Source: Pleodorina starrii (taxonomy: Eukaryota; Chlorophyta; Chlorophyceae; Chlamydomonadales; Volvocaceae). From it: DNA of 64,000 nucleotides. Shown one piece after another: positions 30,830-42,900 of the stretch. The notes under the pieces are model-generated. The model was given only the letters and a program-made list of their open reading frames with translations, was not told where the DNA came from and made no database searches. How positions within the stretch are numbered: the first letter of the stretch is position 1; each line of letters starts with the position of its first letter. The position numbers and the translations under genes were made by a program. The stretch lies in contig BRXU01000006.1 in assembly GCA_030267565.1 (NCBI GenBank), positions 3,336,001-3,400,000 of the forward strand, written 5' to 3'.

Positions 30830-33355
30830 TCACCCAGCCGCGGCGCTCGCCGCCGTTTCCCCCGCCTTCCCGTCGCCGCCATCCGCCGCCGCAGCAGCAG
30901 CCTCGGCGACCGCGCCAGCGCAGCGCTGCGACGCGGCCCGCTCGAGCCACCCGCGCATCTCCAGCGGATCATTCGCCACCACCACGTCACCGCCCACCCG
31001 AGCCACCCGCATCGCATCCTCCAACGCATCCACCACCCACGCCACCACCGGCCGCCCCGCCGCTGCCTTGACCACCTGCGCCAACGCCGCATCGGGGTGC
31101 CGTACGCTCGGCCCAAAGATGTCGTACGCAGCGGCGTCGCCGGGCTGCAGCGCCAGCGGCACGGGCACCCAGGTGCCGTTGGGCGCTCGCCTGCGCTCCA
31201 GGGGAGGCGCGAGTGTGGGGCCGGGAATGGAACTGAGACGTGCGTGGAGTGGCGTGGAGCCGGGAGCGGCGACAAGGGGTCGGGAAGACGCGGTTGCAGT
31301 TGGAAGTGGAGAGGTGAGTGGCGTGGAGACGGGAGCTGTAACAACACCGCGAGTGGTTCGAAGCGAGGCGAAGGGGATTAGGTGGGGAAGGATCAGGTGT
31401 CCAAGGACGGGGGGTGCGGCTTCGCCAACGCCCCCGCCCCCGCCACCGCCCAGCAACGCGCTCAGCCCACCTGCTGTCTGGCAGACCCAGCACCCGCAGC
31501 AGACCCGAGCCCAGCCGCTGCAGCTGCTCCCCCACCGCCGCCGCCGCCGCCTGCGCGGCCGCCGCCGCCGCCGCGACCTGCTCCTCCGGCGGCCCCGCGC
31601 GCGGGAACCACAGCCCCACGCGGCTCTCGATGCCCAGCGCCCGAGTCATGTTGTGCACCTGCTCCGCCGCGGCGGCGTGCATGGCGCCGTCCTTGAGCTC
31701 TAAAAGAAGCAGCGCCGTGGACTGAGCCCGGGAGGAAACCTCGCGGCGCGATCCCTGTTGCTGCTGCTGGTTGCCTCCCAGCTCTTGAAGCAACAGCATC
31801 CGGCGGCCCTGGCCCTGCGCCTGCTGCTGCTGCGGCGGCGGCGACGGCGACGGCAGCCGCGCCTGGCGCTGTTGCTGCTGTTGCTCCTGCTGTTGAAGCT
31901 GCGCCTCCTGCTCCTTCACCGCGGGAAGCTGCTGCTGCTGCTGCTGCTGCTGCTTCTCCTGCTGTCCTTCCTTCCCCGCTCCGCTCCACTTCGCCTCCTC
32001 CTCCGCCGCCACCGCACCCGCGCCATCCCGGCCCTCCTGATTCTGCTGCTGCTGCTGCTGCGCCGCCTGCCCCTTGTCCCCCTCCGCTACCCCCGCCGCC
32101 GCGCCCTCGCCGCCCACCGCCGCCCCGGTGCCGGCGGCGGCGGCATCGCCCCCCGCCTGGCCGCCGTCCTTCCTCCCCGCCAGCACTTCCGCAAACGCCG
32201 CCAGCACGTCGCGCAGCAGCGGGTGCCGCCGGTCCAGCCCCGCCGCCACGTAATCGCTCCAGGGAACGGTATCAAGCTGGCCCGACGGCACGGTCCGACC
32301 TGCGGCTCGGAGCTCGGAGGCGATGTGGCCGGGGTAGCCCACCACCAACTGGCCGTCTGAGGTGAGGCTCACGTCGACATCGAAACACACGACGCCGGCC
32401 GCTGCCAGGCGGGCCATGCGCTCCAGGAGGGGCACTTCGTTGCCCTTGTCTGTCTGACCCAGCGAGGCGCGGTGGCTGCAGACCTGGGGGCGGGGGGGGA
32501 GTCAGGGAGTGATAAGCTCCTTTATCGGGGGGGGGGGAGGGTTGAGAGGGGGAACGACGGGGCGGCGGTGACGGGCACGGGGGGAACGGGTTGCGACGGG
32601 GGAGGGCGCGGGAGACGGTGGGATGAGGGTGCGGGGCGGGATGAGGGAGTGCGTTTTTGGGGGAAGGGTGGGCGATCGGGTGCGCGGGTAGGACTGGGTT
32701 TGTGGAGGGGAATGGGGAAATGGGAGGAGGAGGGCGAGGGGTGGAGCGCGGAGCCGGCTGAAGTTGTCCAACCAAGGCGCCTGCAGGCCCGAGTCCTACG
32801 GAAGGTACGAGAGCGGGGAGCAGAAGGAAGGTGCATCCCGAAGTGCAAAACTCAAAGCACCCAATTAATCAATTACTCAAACTCAATTCGGCCTAGAAAC
32901 AAGACAGTCGGCCTAGAAACAAGACAGCGGAAGTTTACCTGCATTTGCGACAAAGCACGACACAGCGCATCCGAATCATCACCAAGTAAACTGCTAGCAA
33001 AATTTTGCGACGTTGGCTGCTCTTCGGCTGTATTGATGGCTTTGGGCAAAACAGTAGCTGCGGAGTTGCGATGCCTGGACGACCCGCTGTCGAAGTAGAG
33101 CAGCGCAAGGACGAACATCCCAAGAACTCCCAAGACAGTGAGCTGTTGTAATCTTGAATGATGGTGGCGCGATGCTGCGTGCTGCCATCGTGCTTGGGCA
33201 CCGAGGAGTGACTGCGGTCGTGCGCGAGCAAAGAGCTCCCGCCAAAACTTAATTAGGACGGATACCGGGTGATCATACCATGTACTCGTGGACGCAAGCG
33301 CGCTATGGCCAGGCATTCGGAGCCAAAGCGGGGGAGTCAGTGTTTCAACGTCCAA
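30830..33355 (-). CDS. Membrane-anchored GDPD-like (PLC-like phosphodiesterase superfamily) protein
   Basis: Predicted 596 residues, three exons: 33355-32939, 32483-31471 and 31190-30830; phases 0 and 2 match. The N-terminus has a basic region and one membrane segment at about 71-88 (QQLTVLGVLGMFVLALLYF), suggesting a type II anchored enzyme. The barrel opens with CSHRASLGQTDKGNE (H143, R144), then FDVDVSLTSDGQLVVGYPGH (D174, D176, H192), the layout of the glycerophosphodiester phosphodiesterase HRG...ExD...DG..VV.H motif with variant residues. LLLLELKDGAMH and GRPVVAWVVDALEDAM with GGDVVVANDP are later barrel strands ('W.v......gvD.ii.D.p'). A roughly 150-residue Gln/Ala-rich insert splits the barrel. 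The altered HRG and ExD leave activity uncertain. An AIM6-like or other PLC-like branch is an alternative. Confidence 0.72.
32501..32525 (-). repeat. Intronic repeat, inner module (copy 2, short)
   Basis: In gene sense it is ATAAAGGAGCTTATCACTCC then CTGACTC and a C-run that ends directly in the 3' splice site of the first GDPD-gene intron. Same module as at 1539-1584 and 54889-54930. Confidence 0.65.
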
Positions 33356-35567
33356 TATGCAGAGGAGCTGTGTTTTGGGTAACCAAAAGTCATAACGTAA
33401 TTTCTAAGCGTATTGTCGAAAATATCTGGAGTCCAACTTGCAGGTGGAGGCGTGTCGGGTTGCGTTTGTGATTGGTCGTTGCACATGTTGTACATAACCG
33501 GATGTCGGACTTGATGGACATGTTTGGAGGTGCTCGGGATGCTTATGGGATGCATACAATCATCCATGTTACGTCTTATGTGTAAGTGATGTCGAAATGC
33601 CAGTGTGGCTAAGGGCAGTGCTTCGGAAAATCGAAAATGCAACTGCCGCAAAGCAGTCGAGACGCGCCGGGGTCTCTCAAGCCAAGACCGCAAGCTTTTA
33701 TACAAGCTGGATTGTAGAGCGTTACATCAGGTTACACTTATATTAGCGCGCTTTGTCCAGGCTTGCGTATTTATCCTAATCAAGCCGTCGAGAAGCGATC
33801 GAAGAGGCTGCTGGGCAATCGCGATCAAGGCGATAGAGCGAACGACATGGCGAAGATGGTGGCCCGAAATTGATGCTCTTTGCCATCTATTGGGGCGCTA
33901 TTGGGGCGCTATTGGGAGCTGTCGTGCTACTATTCGCGCCGTGCGGACGCCTGGCAGGTGTTCCGAGAGGCTCATCATCCTAACAAACGCTTTCCCGGCT
34001 GGCAAAGCCGCCGAGCAAAAGGCATTTCAGACCGCTAAGCCTGACATTGATAAACGGGCCCGGGGTCCCAGCTAAGATGCTGCCAGACAGCCGCACGTGT
34101 GTGGGCTCCGTGGCACGATGCAATTACGGTAGCCCGATGGCAGACCCGGCCCTGGGCACGGCGATCTGTCGGGAGCCGCGAGCCACACGGACGCCGCAGC
34201 ATGCCAGACGACGAATCTACAGCTTATACCAGCTGCCTGTTACCAGCCACCTGTCAACCTTTACATTGCTACCCTGCCTGGACGCGTCTTTCCAAGACGC
34301 GACCATATGCGCTATGCGCGTCGCGCAATCCATACCTGCATTCAATCGCCGCTCCAACCCGCGCCTCCCTCTCACAGCCACCGCGCCGCATGCCCAACCT
34401 CCCGCAGCGGGCCTGAAGCGACCCACGCCGCTGCCGAGCACGCCGCTGTGGAGCACGGGCTCCTACCTATTTAATGCGCGCGCGCGTCTGAAAGGCTGTC
34501 GTATGTACCCGCCGGTCCGCCGTCTGCCCCCGATCGCGCGCGCTTGTGCAGACGATGGACTGCGTCCGCAATACCCACGGACAGCAGTGTCGCCCACACT
34601 GCACCACACTGCCTGTTCCCCAGTGCGACAAAGGCCAGCCATTGCCAGAAATATAGGGCCACCAATGCCGCACCAATCCACCTCCGGCGACGAGCCCTGA
34701 CGTGGTTCAGGGCCCGCCGCCTGATACACACAGCGCGCGCCGCATCGAATCGAACGCGCTGAATAGAAGTGAAGTAATACTCAAAACTCTGTACACGGCA
34801 TTTCGTGCGCGTATGTGCCCCTGAGGGGCCTGCCCCCGGTGAGCTCTTGAACACTCCCAAGTCCCAACGACATTGCCCGAATGCAAGCCCCACGAGAGTC
34901 TCCCAAAGCCGATCATTGGGGCATTCATACAGCCCATCATTCGGCGCCAGGAACGAGGCAGCGCCCAAGCGCTGGAGGGATAGGGCTACCCAAGTGGCGC
35001 AGCAGCACCAACCGCCCGATCACCTGCGAGCGGTCACGGCGGCGTTCCATGGCTGCTTGTCGCCAACAGCCAGACGCATGCGCCACCTCAGCTCGCCGCC
35101 CGCACGCCCCCACGAAAGGAACCCGGTCGCTTTGTGGCAACGCATGGGGGTTAGCTGCAAAAGGCAGCGCCGGGCCCCTTGGCGCAGCGACGCACACGCG
35201 CCGCCGCAACGCCACGCGCGCAACCGCTCCCGCTGCTCGCCGCGCGCCTGCTCGGCGGAATCTCCACCGCCCGTCCACACGCCATGGCGAGATCGTCTCT
35301 TTTCTCCTGCGGCGCAGCCCATTCCTCCTGGGAAGCCTGCGCCCAGTCGCGCCCATCGCGCGCCAATCTCCGGTCTGCACTACCGCATGCACGCCGCCGC
35401 CGCTGCGGCCGCCACCAGCCCCCGGTGGGCGCAGCAACAGCGCAACCTCCCGCCGCGCGGCAGACACGGACGCTGCTCCCGCCGCGCGGCATCAGCAACG
35501 CTCCTTCCGGGCCGGCCTCGCCGCTGACACGTCTGCCGGCGCCAAACGCCAACGCCGCTGCTGCCGC
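33356..35567. other. Intergenic region between the GDPD-like gene start and the IFT52 3' end
   Basis: About 2.2 kb. It should contain the GDPD-like promoter (nearest 33356) and the IFT52 3' UTR. Near 33893 ATTGGGGCGCT is repeated three times. Open frames on both strands at 34.0-35.6 kb are GC-driven shadows without domains. Confidence 0.4.
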
Positions 35568-38500
35568 TCACAACTCGAACTGGTCGCCGAACTGGTTGGC
35601 TGACGGCAGGGTCTGACCCATTCCATCCAGCGTCTGCCCGAGCCCCAGCGAGCCCATCTTGTACTGGGCGATGCGGCGGAACACCTCCGATAGCACGTGC
35701 TGTTGCGGAGGGAGTACGCGGCGAGGGTTGGGGGGCGGAACGGCACGGCGCGGCACGGGGCGAGATGAGTCGATGGGGACATAAGCGTGCACAGCCACTG
35801 TCAACAACAACCTACACACAGGGAGTTATGGACTTGCCATTGCGGCACCGCAAGGCCTCCAAGCTGCAAGCGCCCTAATCGATTGCGCACGCGGTCAGGT
35901 GGCAGCTCCCCCGCGAGGCTAACGCCCTGAGCAGGCGGGCAGCAGCTTCAGCTGCCCCGTCACGCAAGCTACAGCCGGCGCCGCCGCCCACGACCATGCC
36001 GGTGTTTGCTTGAATTTCTCCGTTTCGCCGCTTCTCGACCCGGCTGTGCTTCCCCGTTTTGTGTGTACGGGAGACGGGCGAGAGCGAGGAATGCGGAGAT
36101 GCTTCCCCTCACCCGCCTTCCCTCCTACCCCCAAGTGCTGCAACCAGTCCCCATACCGCATCGCACCCAGCATACAACTCCCTGCTGCTGCTGCTCCCAC
36201 CTTTGCGTTTGCGCTCTCCGGCAGCTTGAGCCCCAGGATGTGCCCCGCCTCCATAATGTAGTACTCCAGGTCCTCGTCCCCGTGGCACTTGTTGGTGAGC
36301 GAGGCCAGACGGTTCTGGATGGGGGCAGGGAGGGGGGGGGGCCGGCGAGGAACGGAGAGGTGCGCCGGAGAATTCATACCAACAGGCGCGGTCGCGGGGC
36401 GTAATGACGAGCGGCAAGCCGCGAACGGGCGGGGGCGTGGGACAGCGGGGCGCAAGCAAAAACAGCGGTGCACCTTCCCGAGGGGAGGAGGGTCGGGCTG
36501 GGGTGAGATGGGATGGGACACCGCGTGAGCCCATCCCGGCAACAGAAGCCGTCCCGTCCCGTCCAGCCCCGTCCTGTCCCGTGCACATCCCGGCGCCCCC
36601 AGCGCTCTCTGGGCACCGTTTTGACCCCCCTCCTTTCGCACCCAGACACGGAGGGCCGCTCTAAGCCGCGGAGCCCAAACGGAGCCGCTTGCTCCCCTGT
36701 CCACCGCCTCCCCTCAGGTATCTTCTTTGTTACCCTCCGCCCAACCGCGAGCGGCTCACCGTCTCGCTGGCAAAGCTCTCGTCCAGGTCGAACAGCTCTA
36801 GCGCCGGCGGCGGCGGCTCCCGGATGGTGGGCGGGAACACGGCGGGCTGCAGCGGCGGCAGGGGCGTCTCAAACGAGGGCGGGATGAGGTTCAGCGGACC
36901 TTTCTTCACGCCCAGCTTGTCGTACAGCGCCACGCTCTCCGGAATGAGCGACATGTCGAACTTGAAGAGCTGGTCGTCGAACTGGGACGTCCAGTCGCGG
37001 GGCAGCTCGTCGATTTCCTGCACGGGGGGTGATTTGGGTTTGCGGCAATCGGAGGCCGGGCGGCGTCATTGGAGTCGCATGCGGCCGGACACAAAATGCA
37101 GTTCGGCGTGGAAAGGGGGCGGCGGCGTCGCTGCCAGCGAGGGAAAGGGGGCCGGGCTCCGCGACGCACGGTTGTTCCAGGAAGGGGCGATGTGGGAGGT
37201 GGATGGCACCCACGGTTGAGAGGCGCTGAAGTCCTGGCATCGACATCCATGGGCGCGTGTGCCGCTGATCGATCAGGTAGGTGGGTGGGTGGGTGGCGCG
37301 ACACGTGTGAGGCGGCGCGTCAGGTCCCCGCGCTTGCATGGGGCAAGAGCGCCGGTCGCTGTTCCCGCGCCCTTCATCCAGGCCTACATGCGCTGCCCCC
37401 ATCCCCCCCCCAGTTGAGGGCGCGTCCATGCAATCCAAGCCTGCAGGCTTGGCTTCCAATGACGTCCCGACGCCGCAGGCGTCCCGTTCACACCGCCTCT
37501 CGCCCGGCCCTACCCCGTGCTCCCCAACGCCCGCCGACTCAGCGCCCGGGGCTCGTCGGCACCTCCCCGGCCAACGAGCCGTTCCTGGAGGGCGAAGGGG
37601 ATAACCGTATCTGGCCCGGGACGGCCCGTCGGCACCTCCCACGCCAACGAGCACGTTCCTGACCAGATACTCGTCCCCCTTGGCTCCTTATGTGACCCGC
37701 ATCCTCGCTGGCCGTGCTGTCTCGGGCTTATGCCGATTCAGGGGGAGGGCAGCCGGGGGGCCAACCGGTGTGCGGAAGGCACGTCCCCTGTCCCCCATTC
37801 CCGGCTGGTACATCCACGCCTTGGCCTTGGGGGCGCCGCCGCTGGCCAGCTGGCCCAGCTGTTTCCGCAGCTCCGCGCCTCCTGGCCAGGCTGCCCCATC
37901 GTACCATCTCCGTTGCCTTTTTCACCCTACCAGAAGCTGCCCATGGGACCCCGGCTGGCGGCCGCCCTCACCTGCAAGCACCCCTTGAGCTTATCCGCCA
38001 TGCTGGCCGTGTCCGGCAGCAGCTTCAGGTCGCTCACTTCCGGCTCATCCGCCTCAATCTCGTTCAGCGCGATCTTGGAGTTCTGTAGGTTTGGTTCACA
38101 GGTTTGGCATGGCGTTACGGCAGGCAGGCTGCGCGCGCATGTGCCTCCGTGGGATGCCCCCCTCGCCGCCGCCCGACTCGCCGCCGCCCGCGCCGCCTTT
38201 CTATGCCCGATGTCCAACTGATGGGCACAAGCCGGCATGCTGCCTGTAGCGCTGCGCCAACTCCTCAGTCCCAGCCGTCGCATGTCACGCCGCCAGCAGG
38301 CGCAAAAGCATCGTGCACCACGCACTCCCACGGAGGCCCTCACAGCCTTTTAAAAGTGAATCGGCCGTTGCTTCATGGCCATGGGACATGAACGGGTCCA
38401 GGGGCCATGAGAACGCCATGCTGCTACGAAGGCCAGAACGCCATGCTGCTACGAAGGCCGGTGTGGGGCGCACAGACCCGGCGTTTTGGCGCCCGTGAGC

Positions 38501-39505
38501 CGGACAGACACGTGGAGGCTGTCCACGTGCAGGCGGGTCCGGACGCGTGAGGAGGGGCCCCTTGACCAACATGCCCGTCACAGAGCGCAACACCCATATA
38601 CCCCCACCCACCCCAACGTGCACACAACGCGCACACGTAGTCCCGACCACCAGTCCACTGACATGCCGTACCCCGACGGCCAGATAAGACATGCGTGCAG
38701 CCTAGCCTAGCTGCTTCAGCCCGCACGGCTCCATTTCCCCACCCCTTCTTCTCACCGGCTTCAGGAACTTGAACAAGAAGTCCATGACTTTGGAGTTCTC
38801 CTCCTTGTCGAGCCACTTGTCGTCAAACATGGCTGCCGAGCCCAACACGGCAATGCGCCCATACCCCGGCTGCGCCCACACGGCGCCCACGGGTCGGTTC
38901 ATGGGGTAGGCGATCTTTCCGCTGGACAAGATGGGCACGGCTGGCTTCAAGACAGAGAGGGTGGCGCCAAAGGGGAAGACAAATTCGAGCCCCGTCCCGT
39001 CAAAGGCCTTGACGCCCTTGGACGTGCGGAACTCGTCGTCGTCGTTGTTGCTGAGGCTCTTGCCCGCCCCCGTGATAACGGCCGAGTTCAGGACGCCGTC
39101 CGATATAAGAACCTCTTTAGGGTGGAGGTATTTGTAGTGCGTGGTGCGCACGACCGCGTCGTTATTCACGTTCATCCCAAACTGCTCGAGGAAATAGTTG
39201 ATGTTCGTCCCAGCCTTCTCCTCGCCGCCCTCCGACATCAGCACAAGGACGGAGCCGCCACCCCTGACGAACTTTTTGAGGATATCCACCTCGGGGGCGG
39301 TGAACTTCTCCTTTGGGCATCCGAAGACCACGATGTGCGCTGACCGCAGCGTCTCCAGCGAGAAGTCATCCTTTTCAAGTTTATCTGGCCGGTATGATGA
39401 TCGCAAACGTCGGAATAATTGCTTGTAGCCCTGCTTATGCGTGTAGTGTTCCCCCTTCGCCGTGCTGAAGAGAATGCGAGTCTCCTCCGCGCCCGACTCC
39501 TCCAT
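35568..39505 (-). CDS. IFT52: Intraflagellar transport protein IFT52 (BLD1)
   Basis: Core IFT-B subunit needed to assemble cilia/flagella; it bridges IFT88, IFT70 and IFT46 in the IFT-B core. Predicted 454 residues, which fits the family, from five exons: 39505-38756, 38082-37972, 37017-36760, 36314-36201 and 35699-35568, all phase 0. The first exon encodes the conserved N-terminal GIFT domain: RILFSTAKGEHYTHKQGYK, IVVFGCPKEKFTAPEVD, GGSVLVLMSEGGEE, MNRPVGAVWAQPGYGRIAVL. Later exons carry the middle and C-terminal parts: ELPRDWTSQFDDQLFKFD, LIPPSFETPLPPLQPAVFPP, NKCHGDEDLEYYIMEAG and the conserved end FRRIAQYKMGSL. MEESGAEET is chosen as the start; an upstream in-frame Met adds five residues. 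It shares a 463-bp upstream region with the divergent esterase gene. Its presence means the organism is flagellated. Confidence 0.97.
36717..36740 (+). repeat. Dispersed intronic repeat A (partial)
   Basis: GGTATCTTCTTTGTTACCCT inside the third IFT52 intron, antisense to the gene. Confidence 0.55.
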
Positions 39506-39968
39506 GGCTCCAGCGGTCACCGTCCCGTGATCAGCAGCTTACAACTATAAGCAGTGGGGTCGGCGCGCGGCACAGAGCGTACTCTAGGCCTGCGGTGCAA
39601 GTGCGCAGCACATGTCGCAAAGGCTTTCAGCTCGCCTTCCACCGCCGATTGGCACCCACCAGCGCCCTCAAGCGCGCCATGGCTCCCTTGATAGCGTAGC
39701 TTAGCACACGGTACTGCTAATCCAGGGTAATTTCTAAGGCGCGGCTTTGTCGCGGGAAGTCAGTCACAAGTTATATTAAAATACCCGCAAACCTGACCAA
39801 AGTAACATTAGCAGAGTTAAACGGCTTCAGTGTGGACGGGCTGGAGCTTTGCCGGTAGAACCTTGCGAGCACCTTGCTCGTCTTGTTCGTCCACTCTGTG
39901 TACGGCATTTGAAACGGTCTAGAGCCGATCCAGAACCGAGCATAATGATATGCTGCTGTTCCAGACAT
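39506..39968. promoter_or_regulatory. Shared (bidirectional) upstream region of IFT52 and the esterase gene
   Basis: 463 bp separate the IFT52 start codon (-) from the esterase start codon (+), so both promoters must lie here unless long 5' UTRs overlap. The middle (about 39705-39800) is AT-richer. No specific box could be assigned with confidence. Confidence 0.5.
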
Positions 39969-42900
39969 ATGGTTTTGGCTCCCACGACGACACCTCGTTC
40001 ATCCCCCCTGGGGCAACACCGGTCACCGGGGCCACTGCCCAATCCCGACAAGTCCCGGCTTGCTGGGATGCTTGCTGGTCTTAAGTCGAAGCTCGGAGCG
40101 TTACCGTCGGGCTATGCAGGTGAGTATATTTGTGATGCGATGTAATCCTGGGGAAACCAATGTTAACGCACCCCGGCACTCTAGAGCCCGGGCTGTACTG
40201 GCTTCCCAGCCAGGTATACGCGCTGCCCCCTTCACAGAACATCCAATTCCAACAGTCACTCTTTCGAAGAGCGATGCAACATGCGGCCGCGGGGAAACCG
40301 GAACCCTAACCCTACCCACGGCCTGGGCTTCTCGCAATACTGCCACCCGCAGCTTCTCTGCGGTGCTTCACCTCACTTCAGAGAACTCATATAAACACTA
40401 ACAGCCCAGTTTTTAAAAGCAAGAACTCAACCCTCGCATCCGGTCCTTCTCCCGATTCCTCTTCCCGCCAACCCAAACAGTGCCTCTGGACGGTGGAGCC
40501 GCCCTTGCGCTCGCCATGCGCCCCAGCGACCACCCCGCGAGCGCTTCCCCCCGCCCGCCTGCTGCCACAATGGCCACCGCTGCCGGCAGCAGCAGCGGCG
40601 CCGCCGCTGCCGGCGCGAAGCCCGGCGGCCCCGCGGCCAGGGCAGCGGCCGCTGCCGCCGCCGCCAAGTCCGCGGCGGCAGCGCAGTTCGACCGCTTCGA
40701 CGCGTGGCGCCACGGCCTGATGACCCGCCTCGGGTCTGCCATGCAAAGCCAACACCTTGTTTCAGTCAGCAGCGGCGACGCTGGCAGTCACGGCCCTGGC
40801 GCCGCCGCTGGGCCGGTGGGGTTGCTGGCTGGCGATGGCCCTGCCCGCGGAACCGACGCCGCACCAGAGGGACGAGAGAGGCGCTGGGCCAGCCACCGCA
40901 TCAGCAGCAGTGGCAGCGGCGACGGTGCTGAGCGCAGCAGCAGCAGGTGTGGCGGTCGCGGCAGCGGCAGCGGCTGCTGGCAGCGTCTTCGGCCGTCATC
41001 TGTTCCCACAACACACGCTGACGGTGGCGACGACACGCTGCTCTTAAGGGGCAGTCTCGCCACCGCCGCTGCTGCCGCCGCCGCCGGCGGCCACTGCCCG
41101 GGGTCCGCCTCCACCGCTGCCGCCGCTGCCGCGGCCGCTACTGCTGCTGCTACACAAGCCCGTGCCACGGCGCGTTGGCGGCCCTCGTCCCTTCCGTCGT
41201 CATCGACCGTGTCGGGCGGTGCAGTTGGCGGCGGCTCGGTCGGCGGGGGGCGCAGCAGCGGCAGCGGCAGGGGCGGCGGTGGCGGCGGCGGCGGCGGGTC
41301 GGCCACGCATCTGATTGTGCTGGCTAACGGGCTGTTCGGCTCCCCCTCGAACTGGTCGGTCATTTGTGAGCAGCTGCAGGAGCACTTGGACCCGGCGACG
41401 GTGGTTCTGCACCCCTCCAAGGCGAGCCGCTGGCCGGGCATCCGTTGGCCGGGTGCTGCGGCATCCGCGGATGGGGTGCTGCGGCGGCATGGGCTGGGTG
41501 CTGCGGCATCCGCGGATGGGGTGCTCCATTGGCCGGGTGCTGCGGCATCCATTGGCCGGGTGCTGCGGCATCCATTGGCCGGGTGCTGCGGCATCCATTG
41601 GCCGGGCATTCGTTGACCGGGTGCTGCGGCATCCGCGGATACGCCGTTGCTGCTGCTGACAATTTGGTACACTGTGTTGGACGTTGTGAAACCCTGAGTG
41701 AAAACCCTGAAGAGGGGACGTGAGGGCAACTGATCGTCGACTGGGACCGCCCTCGCCGCATTCCAACCGCCGTAGGTTAACCGCCGTACGGATACGTACG
41801 ACGGGATCGACGTGTGCGGGCAGCGCCTGGCGGACGAGATCCGGTCCGTGACGACGGCGTACCCCTCCCTGCAGCGGATCTCGGTCATCGGACACTCCAT
41901 GGTACGGCACCCACCTGGTGTTGTACGGCTAGACGGCACCGTCAGGCGCTTTGCCATGCACACAGTGACACACACACACCCCTGTGCTAGACTCTCGCCG
42001 GTCATCGCTTGGCTCTGGGTTCTTGGTCGCTCCGCTTAACACGACTCACCGTAAAAAACCTCCTCCTGGGTTCTTGGTGGCCTACGTCCCTCCGCTGCGT
42101 TATCCATTTTGTCACCCCGTCCTGCCCGTTCGCCGGCCCCGCCCCGCCCCGCCCCCACCCCCCCACCCCCTGACCCACCCACCCACCGCCCTTGCTCCCC
42201 AGGGCGGCCTGCTGCTGCGTTACGCCATTGGTGTGCTTTACAACCCCTCCACGGGCCGGGTGGCGGGTCTGCGCCCCTCCCACTTCATCACGCTGGCCAC
42301 ACCCCACATGGGCTGTGATGCGGATGGACTGGCGCAGGTGGGGGGGCGGGGTGGGGTGGGTGGGTGGGTTGGGGTGGGTGGGCCCGACGGAAGAGGGGAG
42401 AAAAGGGGAGAAAAGGGGAGAGAGGGCCCTTCGCAGGGGGTTTGCGAGGGAGGTAAAAAAAAGATACCGCAGCAAAGGGACGGAGAGGGCGTTGGCGAAA
42501 GGACCCAGACGGGAGGGAGGGAAGGAGGCTGAGACGCGCCGCTGACGCATGCCGCATGCATGCCCGCTAATGGCCGCTAATGCCCCCTCCCTCCCTCTCG
42601 CCGCGAACGCCTGGTGCCGCAGGTGCCGTTCATCGGCTGGGTGCCTGTGAAGCCGGTGCAGCGAATGCTCCAGGTGGGAGGGGGTAGGGTGACTGGAAGG
42701 GCGGCCGTGCGCGTGCGGACGTGTGTCTTGATGTGGGTTGTCGTTACGTGCGGGCCTGCGGAGGCTGGTCGGGGCAGATGCTGCTGGGACATGATTCGCT
42801 GCCGCCGGGTGCGGGGTGAAATCCGCCGCAGGTTCTCTCCATCCCCACCGCCAGCCTCCTCTTCCGTCGCACCGGCCGCCAATTCTTCATGGCGGATGGC

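Noticed and set aside
40311..40327. Telomere-like ACCCTAACCCTACCC
   Set aside because: Only about two units within an intron of the esterase gene; too short for an interstitial telomere claim.
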